DNA of 64,000 nucleotides from Streptomyces sp. BA2 (GTDB lineage Bacteria > Actinomycetota > Actinomycetes > Streptomycetales > Streptomycetaceae). Shown here piece after piece: positions 42,841 through 50,039 of the stretch (within the stretch, counting starts at the first letter, position 1; each line of letters opens with the position of its first letter). The notes under the pieces are model-generated. The model did no database searches. It saw nothing but the letters and a program-made list of their open reading frames with translations, and had not been told where the DNA came from. The stretch spans positions 248,001 to 312,000 of the forward strand of contig NZ_WSRO01000001.1 in NCBI RefSeq assembly GCF_009769735.1, read 5' to 3'. The translations under genes and the position numbers were made by a program.

Positions 42841-44927
42841 AAATCACATACATCGTCGAGACCGTGTCGAGAACTGACGAAACGATCCGCCCTGTCTTAC
42901 ATCTCGCTAATACCTTGGCAACTTCTCATGACGTGAGGATCGCCTCTGTATTCGACAGGAGAGGCGAAGCGACTCCTGACGTCAGTAGCCAGATCGCGAT
43001 TCTCCCCCTCAGTGAGACCGTGCTCCAAACTGACGACCCGGTGAACGAATGGTCCAGGCAGCCCTCCGAGCTCATCCCCCCCGACGAGCCGTCGTACAGG
43101 CACTTCACCAGAGTCGACGACGAGCATGTCCGACGCTTCCTGACACGCTGCGATTCCGATGTCATCATCGGCACGAGCCCTGGCCTGAACCTCTGTGTAG
43201 CCCGGCTCGCTCCGGAGAGAGCAGCCAAGGTCGCTCTGGAGCGCAGGCCATACGACGAGACCCCCGCGGGGGTGCGCGACGGTATGCGCGCACATTACGG
43301 CCGCATTGATGCAGTCGTGACCCACACCGAGGCCGACGCGGCGGCGCGCCGTGAGGCTTTGGAACACCCCGGACTTCTCACCCTCGCCATCCCCAACGCT
43401 GTGCCCGCAACATCGTTTCCTCCCTCACACACCGACTCACGCATCGTCATGGCGTCCGGACAGCTCAGCGACGCCAACCGCTACGACGTCCTCATCCGTA
43501 GCTACGCCCGCATCGCCGCCTCCTTCCCCGACTGGCAGTTGCGCATCCATGGAGCCGGACCGCTGCGCCGCGACCTGCTGCGCCTAATCAGCGAACTCGG
43601 CCTGCACAACCATGTCTTCCTCATGGGTCGCACCGATCCCATGCATGCCGAATGGGCAAAAGCGTCCATCGCTGTCTCGACGTCACAGCGTGACCCCTTC
43701 GGCCTCTCTCTGGTCCAAGCCATGCGCGCGGGGCTCCCCGTCATCGCCACTGACTGTCCGGCCGCCCCAGGAGAGATCATCCGTCATGGCGTCGACGGCT
43801 ACCTGGTTCCCTTGCACGACATCGAGGCCATCTCCCGCGCGCTTACTGTGTGTATGGGCTCCCCCGCACAGCGCAAGTCTGTGGGTGCATCCGCCTATGC
43901 GACATCCCGGCGCTTCGACCCAGAACGCATCAAGGACCAATACCAAGACCTTTTCGCGAAAATCACCGCTGGCCGACGGACCAGCATCGCTCGCCTGGCC
44001 AAATTCACACAGTCCCTCATCGACCCCCGCCAGACTGGCACGGTTCCCGCCTTTAACCCTCCCCTGCCCCAGGCCGGATCCACCACATGCACCGTCGGCG
44101 CGGATGGGACCATCACAATCCGGCCTGCCCTCAGTCACCGTGGCCAAGCCGTGTACCTGCGCAGCAGGAGGCGGGATACGCCACGCGAAACATCCTGGCT
44201 CCGCTTCCCCTGCCGGCCCATCCCAGGGAGCCCCCGCGCACTGCCACCGGCCGCAGCTATCGGCCCGGTTGACATCTTCCGCCTCGGTGAAGGCCGGTGG
44301 GACCTGTTCACCGATAACGGACATGGTTCACGCATCCGTCTTACCGCCGACGCCATCGATAGCCGCGGCGCACTTCAAGCGGCACTACGCCATCACCACG
44401 GTGAGGTGACTCATGCCGTGCCCTACGCCACCGAAGACGGCCACCTGGCCATTCGCTCATGGCGACGTCTGCACCACGTCGAAGTCACCGGGATCGACTA
44501 CCAGCGCACCGCGATTGTCGTACACGGTCGTTACATCGGTGAATGGGGTGAGACGAGCGCCCCCGATCTCGTGCTGCAGCGCCGGCAGCAGCCCAGAACA
44601 ACCCTCGTCGTACAGGACGTCACTTCCCACGAACAGTCGTTCCACTGCCGCATTCCAGTTGACGAGCTGATGCATCGCCGTATCCTCCGTGAGGAGAACT
44701 GGGACCTGTTCCTGAGGGATGAGAAAACCAACTGCAATTCACGGATAGGGCGTCTGCTCGACGACAGTCCCAACCGCAAGCTAACGCATCGGTTCCCTGA
44801 GCTTGTCGTCGAAGAACCTGGCGCTGTCGACCTCTTCCATTACAGCGAGGACGCGCCTCGAGTTGCCGTCCGCCCCTACTACACCGCCGACAACGATCTA
44901 TCCATGGTCGTTACTGAACTGGAGTAG
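42837..44927 (+). CDS. GT4 glycosyltransferase with C-terminal accessory domain, second copy
   Basis: 696 aa; the GTG at 42837 overlaps the Stealth stop. The GT-B/GT4 part (1-385) has KITYIVETVSR, the ASGQLSDANRYDVLIRSYARIAASFPDWQLRIHGAGPLR segment and RDPFGLSLVQAMRAGLPVIATDCPAAPGEII, with the usual Glu of the EX7E motif replaced (Arg-Asp-Pro-Phe-Gly…Gln-Ala-Met), as in some divergent GT4 members. A Pro-rich hinge at about 400 leads to the beta-rich C-terminal domain (WRRLHHVEV… NWDLFLRDEKTN… RPYYTADNDLSMVV) shared with the minus-strand GT4. Together with the Stealth pair it should make a phosphoglycan of the cell envelope. Confidence 0.87.
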   Translation: MKITYIVETVSRTDETIRPVLHLANTLATSHDVRIASVFDRRGEATPDVSSQIAILPLSETVLQTDDPVNEWSRQPSELIPPDEPSYRHFTRVDDEHVRRFLTRCDSDVIIGTSPGLNLCVARLAPERAAKVALERRPYDETPAGVRDGMRAHYGRIDAVVTHTEADAAARREALEHPGLLTLAIPNAVPATSFPPSHTDSRIVMASGQLSDANRYDVLIRSYARIAASFPDWQLRIHGAGPLRRDLLRLISELGLHNHVFLMGRTDPMHAEWAKASIAVSTSQRDPFGLSLVQAMRAGLPVIATDCPAAPGEIIRHGVDGYLVPLHDIEAISRALTVCMGSPAQRKSVGASAYATSRRFDPERIKDQYQDLFAKITAGRRTSIARLAKFTQSLIDPRQTGTVPAFNPPLPQAGSTTCTVGADGTITIRPALSHRGQAVYLRSRRRDTPRETSWLRFPCRPIPGSPRALPPAAAIGPVDIFRLGEGRWDLFTDNGHGSRIRLTADAIDSRGALQAALRHHHGEVTHAVPYATEDGHLAIRSWRRLHHVEVTGIDYQRTAIVVHGRYIGEWGETSAPDLVLQRRQQPRTTLVVQDVTSHEQSFHCRIPVDELMHRRILREENWDLFLRDEKTNCNSRIGRLLDDSPNRKLTHRFPELVVEEPGAVDLFHYSEDAPRVAVRPYYTADNDLSMVVTELE

Positions 44928-44951
44928 TGGCGCGCCGTCACCGCAGACGAT

Positions 44952-44970
44952 GGCCCCCGCACCGGGGGCC
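44952..44970. terminator. Hairpin after the glycopolymer operon
   Basis: GGCCCCCG (44952-44959) pairs with CGGGGGCC (44963-44970) around CAC, 25 nt after the GT4 stop codon. Position and shape fit an intrinsic terminator, possibly serving the leftward regulator gene as well. Confidence 0.7.
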
Positions 44971-45011
44971 GTTCGCCTGACCAGAAGCGCTGCTCCGGGC
45001 TCATTGCCAGC

Positions 45012-45311
45012 TCAACAGCTCCGAATGGCGCCCGCCGGACCGGCGTTGTCGCCCACGGGCTCCGCCCCTGCCCCTTCGCACATGCTCGGCCATCGCACCG
45101 TTTCCGCCTCCAGCAAGTCGTTGACCGTGCAGTCCAAGGCGGCGCACATCTGGTCCAGGTCGTCCAACCTCACCGTGATCGGCCTGTTGGACCACAGGGC
45201 GGCCACCTTGCTCGGCGACGGGTTGAACCCAACCCCTGCGAAGGCAGCGTGCAGCTGATCGGACCGCCAGATGCCCTGCCGGGCTGCGACCCGGCGCAAG
45301 TTCCACTTCAC
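45012..45311 (-). CDS. Small Cro/C1-type (XRE) DNA-binding protein
   Basis: 99 aa; the GTG at 45311 has GGAG about 10 bases upstream. The sequence MKWNLRRVAARQGIWRSDQLHAAFAGVG, then SPSKVAALWSNRPITVRLDDLDQMCAALDCTVNDLLEAE, is a five-helix Cro/C1-type helix-turn-helix of the kind that reads LRRVAARQGI-…-DLxxMCxALDCTVxDLLE. The C-terminal 25 residues are a disordered Gly/Ala tail. It is probably a local repressor, possibly of itself or the neighbouring genes. Similar small proteins often accompany mobile elements. Confidence 0.8.
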   Translation of the reverse strand: MKWNLRRVAARQGIWRSDQLHAAFAGVGFNPSPSKVAALWSNRPITVRLDDLDQMCAALDCTVNDLLEAETVRWPSMCEGAGAEPVGDNAGPAGAIRSC

Positions 45312-45382
45312 CGCTTCACATCTCCAATCTCATTCGGCGGTTCCTCGACCTGGCACACCCCCATCGGTGTGGACCCATGCAG

Positions 45383-46048
45383 CTACGCCCCGGGGCCGTC
45401 CTGCCGCGGGATGACCTCGAAGGGAAATTCGGGGAGTTGGAATTCACCAGCCGGCAAACGGTTCGCATGAGGGTCGCGTCCCACCCCGTCGTAGTGCTCA
45501 TGGCTCATCCGCAGGAAGACGGTGATCTTGTACTTGCCGGAAGGGAGGGGAGCAAGCGGGCGTGAGGCAAAGGCGGTGCTCTCAAGCTCATCTCCCCGGA
45601 CGATGTCTTGCAAGACTTCCGGGCCGAAGATGAAGGACTTTTCTTCTCTGCCATTGTCCAGGACTGCCCGAGCGCCACGAAGTTTGGCCTGGAAGTCGAG
45701 CATCGGGGGCACGTTCCGCCCAAATGCGGGGCTGTAGTTCTCCGGGTAGACGGCCTTCTTGCCGTCGGCGGCTGTACGCCACCCGGGGAGGGACAGGACC
45801 CACTTCTCCCCGGCTGATACCTCGTGGCAGCGGGGGTGGCCAACGATCTGCTCCTGGATCGAGAGGTACTCGTTCAGGTTTGTCCCGTAGCGGTCCACGC
45901 AGTTGGCGTGCGCGGGGGGTGCAGTCCGCTTCGCACTGTCGCCAGGCGCGCGCGTCCAGTCCTGAGCCTGGCTCGTGCCGCCCACGGCGGCCAGCGTCGT
46001 CAGCAGAGCGGCGGACACCGCGACGGTACGGGTTTGAACTAATCTCAT
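45383..46048 (-). CDS. Exported protein of unknown function
   Basis: 221 aa; ATG at 46048 with AAAGG about 9 bases upstream. A signal peptide occupies residues 1-29 (TRTVAVSAALLTTLAAVGGTSQAQ, cleavage after AQA-type residues). Two Cys in the mature N-terminal part (NCVDRYG, HPRCHEV) could pair. The rest is a beta-rich domain (EKWVLSLPGWRTAADGKKAVYPENYSPAFGRNVPPMLDFQAKLRGARAVLD; SGKYKITVFLRMSHEHYDGVGRDPHANRLPAGEFQLPEFPFEV). No catalytic motif or family was recognised. It stands alone upstream of a regulator gene of opposite orientation. Confidence 0.72.
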   Translation of the reverse strand: MRLVQTRTVAVSAALLTTLAAVGGTSQAQDWTRAPGDSAKRTAPPAHANCVDRYGTNLNEYLSIQEQIVGHPRCHEVSAGEKWVLSLPGWRTAADGKKAVYPENYSPAFGRNVPPMLDFQAKLRGARAVLDNGREEKSFIFGPEVLQDIVRGDELESTAFASRPLAPLPSGKYKITVFLRMSHEHYDGVGRDPHANRLPAGEFQLPEFPFEVIPRQDGPGA

Positions 46049-46501
46049 AGGTAATACCTTTCGGCAACAACGAAGGTGTCTTTATCGCCGCATTCTGGGC
46101 AATAGAGCCCTGTTTCGCGGAGCTTAACGGATGGGCAGAACGCCTTTTCCGGACACGCCGGTTGGCCTCAATCGTTCGAGAAGCCTCGACGGGTTCTTGA
46201 CGGGTCTCTTCGCCTGCACAGTGCGGCCGCTCAGGGACCAGACCGGCGCAGCCGTCGCTTCGGGGCCGTCGGCCGGCCCTCGAACTTCATGATCGTCTTC
46301 CGCGCCCGCCTGCGCCTCGCTCCGTGCGCTCCGTGCGCTCCGCCAGGACGTTGGTCCTTGACGTTCAGGACGTTGGGCCCCTGTTTTGGCACTTCTGTTC
46401 CGAAATACCTTCTTGCCCTAACCTGATGATTTCTTCGTTGGGTTTACACAGTAATGTCGGCGCAGAGAGTTTCTAGCCCTGAAGGGAGTTGAGGTGACAA
46501 G
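46049..46501. other. Divergent promoter region
   Basis: 453 bp between the leftward exported-protein gene and the rightward response regulator. It includes a 9-bp direct repeat, CTCCGTGCG, at about 46319-46336. No gene supported. Confidence 0.45.
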
Positions 46502-47173
46502 GTGACCTCATCAGTGCTGATCGCTGACGATCACTCCACGGGCAGATCAGAACTGCGGCACCTGGTACAGACCATTGCCGCGTTCACGGTGATCGCAGAG
46601 GCGTCCGACGGTGCCGAAGTGCTCGAGCAGACCAGGATGTACCGACCCGACATCGTCTTGATGAACTTATGCATGCCGCGCATCGACGGCGTCACCGCCA
46701 CCGCACATTTGGTGCGCTTCACCGATCCGCCCAAGGTGCTTATTCTGACAGGTTCAGACGTCGACAGTCGCTTACTGGACGCCCTGAATGCGGGCGCCAG
46801 CGGTTTCCTGGACAAGAGCTTGTCCCCCCACCTACTCGAAACAGCGATGCATACCGCGCTCACTGGCGGCCGCGTGATGACGCCCGCGGCATGGGACAGC
46901 CTGATCCAGCGAGCGTCCGCTTCCGCGCCCGGCCTCGACAAGGCGGCACGTGACCGGCTCGCCCAACTCAGCAGTAGCGAGCACCGTGTGCTCGAACTGA
47001 TCGGAGCAGGCCTCAGCAACGCTCAAATCGCGCGACGGCTGTATCTGTCCCACACAAGCGTGAAGACATATGTCTCACGCACCCTCACCAAGCTCAACTT
47101 GGGCAACCGCACCCAGGCAGCCATCTTCGCCTGTGAAGCAGGCGTTTCGAGTGTCCACTGCGAAGCCGACTGA
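46502..47173 (+). CDS. LuxR-type response regulator with atypical receiver (Asp to Asn)
   Basis: 223 aa; GTG at 46502. The receiver keeps the acidic pair (IADDH, Asp9-Asp10), Thr/Ser switch (LTGSD) and Lys (LDKSLS), but the phospho-acceptor site reads IVLMNLCMPRIDG with Asn55 where Asp is expected. It therefore cannot be phosphorylated in the standard way and may act constitutively or through ligands or partners. The C-terminal HTH (SSSEHRVLELIGAGLSNAQIARRLYLSHTSVKTYVSRTLTKLNLGNRTQAAIFA) is intact. It is paralogous to the regulator at 49303. TTA codons occur immediately after Asn55 and in SRLLDA, suggesting developmental control. Confidence 0.9.
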   Translation: MTSSVLIADDHSTGRSELRHLVQTIAAFTVIAEASDGAEVLEQTRMYRPDIVLMNLCMPRIDGVTATAHLVRFTDPPKVLILTGSDVDSRLLDALNAGASGFLDKSLSPHLLETAMHTALTGGRVMTPAAWDSLIQRASASAPGLDKAARDRLAQLSSSEHRVLELIGAGLSNAQIARRLYLSHTSVKTYVSRTLTKLNLGNRTQAAIFACEAGVSSVHCEAD

Positions 47174-47441
47174 ATGAGGTGCCCGGGCCGGTCCCCCGCG
47201 CTTGCCGTCGCCCGCCGAGTCACCCTTTGGCGCGCTGGAGTTCACCTTTGCCGACAACCGTTATGCGTGATCTTCCGTACCGTGGGCATCAACCCCCGAC
47301 TCACAATGGCGCAGGCTGACCTGCCGCGCCGGTCTCAGGGAGCTCGAAACGCTCTGGTGCGTGCACTTCCCGCGGCCACGGATCACGTGCTCGTGGACCT
47401 GGGCAAGGAGCAGTCTTCGTACGCCGAAGGAGAGCCGTACA

Positions 47442-48002
47442 GTGGCCATTGACACAGCGGAGCCAGACAGCGAGTCGCCCCCTAGCTCCGCGTCCCGCAG
47501 TCCAATCTCGCGCTCCCCTTCAGGGCGGAACGTCTACCAGGACGACCCGGTGCCGCACGAGGCAGGGCCCCCCGCCGTCACGCCAATCGTTCCTGCTCTT
47601 CCAGGTGATCTCCAGTGGCAGGTGGGGGACTTCGTCGAGACCACAGGAGGTGTGCGGCACGCCTTCGTGCTGTCACCCGCTGGACAGATGCTGGCGTCCT
47701 CGGGCGCGCTGGACCGGGAGCAAGCGGAACAGTTCGCCACCATGGTGTTCACCCTCGGTGTCCTTGCCCAGAGCCTGGATACGGTTTGCGGCGCTGGCCG
47801 AGCCCGCCGGACGCTGATGAATCTGAGCAGCGGCGTTCTGTGCCACATGGCGCTCCCCAGCGGCTTCTTCCTCGCCGTGGTGGCCCAGTCCGGTGGCAAT
47901 AGCCAGCAAGTCGGCCACGAGGCAACCTGCCTCGCAGACCGCGTCGGACCCATCCTTGCGCCCGAGATTCGAGCGGAGCCGCATAATCGGCTGCTTGGCT
48001 GA
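47442..48002 (+). CDS. Roadblock/LC7-domain protein
   Basis: 186 aa; the GTG at 47442 follows AAGGAGAG (about 47427). The N-terminal 60 residues are Ser/Pro-rich and disordered; the domain (about 65-175) reads LQWQVGDFVETTGGVRHAFVLSPAGQMLASSGALDREQAEQFATMVFTLGVLAQSL and closes with AVVAQSGGNSQQVGHEATCLADRV, the roadblock/LC7 pattern of conservon-type CvnB proteins. Those normally sit between a sensor kinase and a small GTPase; here the neighbours are a pseudo-receiver regulator and a separate kinase pair, with no GTPase. It may scaffold a signalling complex. Confidence 0.82.
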   Translation: MAIDTAEPDSESPPSSASRSPISRSPSGRNVYQDDPVPHEAGPPAVTPIVPALPGDLQWQVGDFVETTGGVRHAFVLSPAGQMLASSGALDREQAEQFATMVFTLGVLAQSLDTVCGAGRARRTLMNLSSGVLCHMALPSGFFLAVVAQSGGNSQQVGHEATCLADRVGPILAPEIRAEPHNRLLG

Positions 48003-48115
48003 CCGGAAATCTGCCCGGCCATCTGTTCAGCGCTCCCGGGGCAGCCGTCTTCCAGTGGAAGCGCACCAGCCTCCCCTATTCACCCACAACAGCGGAATAC
48101 GAAGCCACCAAGCAC

Positions 48116-49318
48116 ATGCGTGTCAGAATCTACGATTGGCTCCGCCGTTCCTTCATGGGGAGCGAGGCGGAACCAGCCCGGCGGTGGGCTTGGGACATCG
48201 GCATCGTACTGCTCGCATCACTCGCGGGTGCCACCCACTTATCAGAGGCGCCCGGTAGCGCTGTAGCGCACGCGTCGGGCGTCTGTGTGGCCATCGAGTT
48301 AGGGACGGCAGCAGCGCTGCTGCTGCGCCGCCTGCTCCCCGAGCTGTGTCTGGCCGTGGGGCTGGCGGCCAGTTCGTCCGCAGGCGCACGCACCTCATTG
48401 ATCGCCGCAGCCTATGCGGTCGCCTGCTACGGCGGCCGGATGCGCTATGCGGTCCTGGTTGCGGGAACAGGCGTCTACCTGGTGGTCCAACATCTGACGG
48501 GCTCAGCCGATGGGATCGTCCAGCTGTGCCACCGCACGAGCCTCGATCTGGTCCTTCCCGCCGTCTTCGGCGGGCTGATGCGATACCAGCGCGTTCTCAA
48601 TGCCGCCCTGCGCGAGCGGTGTGCCCGGATGGCAGACGCCATGGACGACGTGACGCGGTTCGCGTTACTCGAAGAGCGAACGAGGATCGCGTTCGACCTC
48701 CATGACCACTTAGGTCACCAGGCCACCTGTTTGGCATTGCGGGCGGGGGCGCTTCAACAGATGCCGGGGCTACCGGCCCAGGCGCGGCAGGCCGCCGAGG
48801 CGGTGCTCGAGGCGGCCCGCCACATGCTGGGAGATCTGCGCACGCTGCTCGAGGCGATGCGTGAGGGGAAGCCCCAGCACAACCTTCTGGGGTCCCGCAC
48901 CAACTCTGCCGAGTTCCTGGCCACACTGGTACGCAACATGGCGTCGACCGGCATGAACGTGCACTGCCGTGTGGACGGCGCACCTCAGCTGCTGTCACTG
49001 CCTCTGGAGCAGCTGCTCCATCGCGCCTGCCGAGAAGCTTTCACCAACATCGTCAAACACGCGCCCGGAGCAACCGTCGACGTCTGCCTCTCATACCAAC
49101 AGGAGCAGGTGACACTCGCGATACGCAACGGCCTGTCCATCGGTACTGCGCCAGTTCACAGCTCCGGAAGGATGGGCCTGGCAGGACTGGGATCGCGGAT
49201 CGCTGAAGCCGGTGGTCACCTGTCGGCCGGCCCCTGGCCCGGCGGGGGCTTCAGCTTCCAGCTGGTTCTCCCCACCGGCGCGGACGGGGAGGGCAAGGAA
49301 CAGTGCGTATTCGCATAG
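48116..49318 (+). CDS. Membrane sensor histidine kinase (NarL/DesK type)
   Basis: 400 aa; the ATG at 48116 lacks a strong ribosome site. The N-terminal half has about four to five hydrophobic segments (25-40, 55-72, 76-90, 94-108, 112-126, 142-155) with no large external loop, so the signal is probably sensed in the membrane. HisKA_3 dimerisation follows: LEERTRIAFDLHDHLGHQ with phospho-acceptor His196. The HATPase has an N box (REAFTNIVKHAPG) and a G box (MGLAGLGSRIAEAGG). Its 3' end overlaps the regulator gene by 16 nt. Several TTA codons (in THLSE, IELGT, FALLEE and HDHLG) mark it for bldA dependence. Confidence 0.9.
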   Translation: MRVRIYDWLRRSFMGSEAEPARRWAWDIGIVLLASLAGATHLSEAPGSAVAHASGVCVAIELGTAAALLLRRLLPELCLAVGLAASSSAGARTSLIAAAYAVACYGGRMRYAVLVAGTGVYLVVQHLTGSADGIVQLCHRTSLDLVLPAVFGGLMRYQRVLNAALRERCARMADAMDDVTRFALLEERTRIAFDLHDHLGHQATCLALRAGALQQMPGLPAQARQAAEAVLEAARHMLGDLRTLLEAMREGKPQHNLLGSRTNSAEFLATLVRNMASTGMNVHCRVDGAPQLLSLPLEQLLHRACREAFTNIVKHAPGATVDVCLSYQQEQVTLAIRNGLSIGTAPVHSSGRMGLAGLGSRIAEAGGHLSAGPWPGGGFSFQLVLPTGADGEGKEQCVFA

Positions 49319-50025
49319 CGGTGATAGATGACCAGGTCATTGTCCGTGCGGGACTGAGAACACTGGTGGAGTGCGCCGAAGGGTTCGAGGTGGTAGCCGA
49401 AGCCAGCGACGGCACCCAGGCGCTGCCCCTCGTCGAGGCCCTCCGTCCCGATGCCGTGCTGATGGACCTGAGCATGCCCCGTCTCGACGGCGTCGAGGCC
49501 ACCCGGCAGCTGATGCAGTTGCCCAACCCACCCCACGTCCTCATCCTCAGTGTCTACGGCACCGACACTCGGGTGCTGGACGCACTCAGGGCGGGAGCAT
49601 CCGGATTCTTACTCAAGGACCTGCACCCGCAGGAGCTTTTCGCGGCGCTGCGCACTGTCGCGGCAGGCGGGCGAGTGATCGACGCCGACGTCCTGGCCCG
49701 GCTGATACGGCAGGCCTCCGAACGGACACCGGCCCGGGCCGGCGCGATGGACAAGAAGCTGTGCACGCTGAGTGAGAGTGAACGCCGGGTGCTCGCCCTT
49801 GTGGGGGCAGGCCTGACCAACGCGGAGATTGCCGACAAGCTCAACTGGTCCCGCTCGAGCGTGAAGACGTATGTCTCGCGCAACCTTGACAAGCTCGGCG
49901 TGGAAAGCCGGACCCAGGCAGCGCTCCTTGCCTACAGGTCCGGGCTGACTGCGTCGGAAGCGGAATGTCTCGCCGAGCAGCCACCTGCGGACCGGTTCCG
50001 CAGGACGATCAGGGATTCCCCATAG
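49303..50025 (+). CDS. LuxR/NarL-type response regulator
   Basis: 240 aa; the GTG at 49303 overlaps the kinase gene. The receiver is canonical: VIDDQ acidic pair, phospho-acceptor Asp in AVLMDLSMPRLDG, Ser switch in ILSVYG, Lys in FLLKDL. The C-terminal HTH (LSESERRVLALVGAGLTNAEIADKLNWSRSSVKTYVSRNLDKLGVESRTQAALLA) is of the GerE/LuxR class. It is the cognate partner of the kinase before it. The paralogue at 46502 has nearly the same helix-turn-helix, so both may read related sites. Confidence 0.93.
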   Translation: MRIRIAVIDDQVIVRAGLRTLVECAEGFEVVAEASDGTQALPLVEALRPDAVLMDLSMPRLDGVEATRQLMQLPNPPHVLILSVYGTDTRVLDALRAGASGFLLKDLHPQELFAALRTVAAGGRVIDADVLARLIRQASERTPARAGAMDKKLCTLSESERRVLALVGAGLTNAEIADKLNWSRSSVKTYVSRNLDKLGVESRTQAALLAYRSGLTASEAECLAEQPPADRFRRTIRDSP

Positions 50026-50039
50026 CCAGGAGTGCTCCG

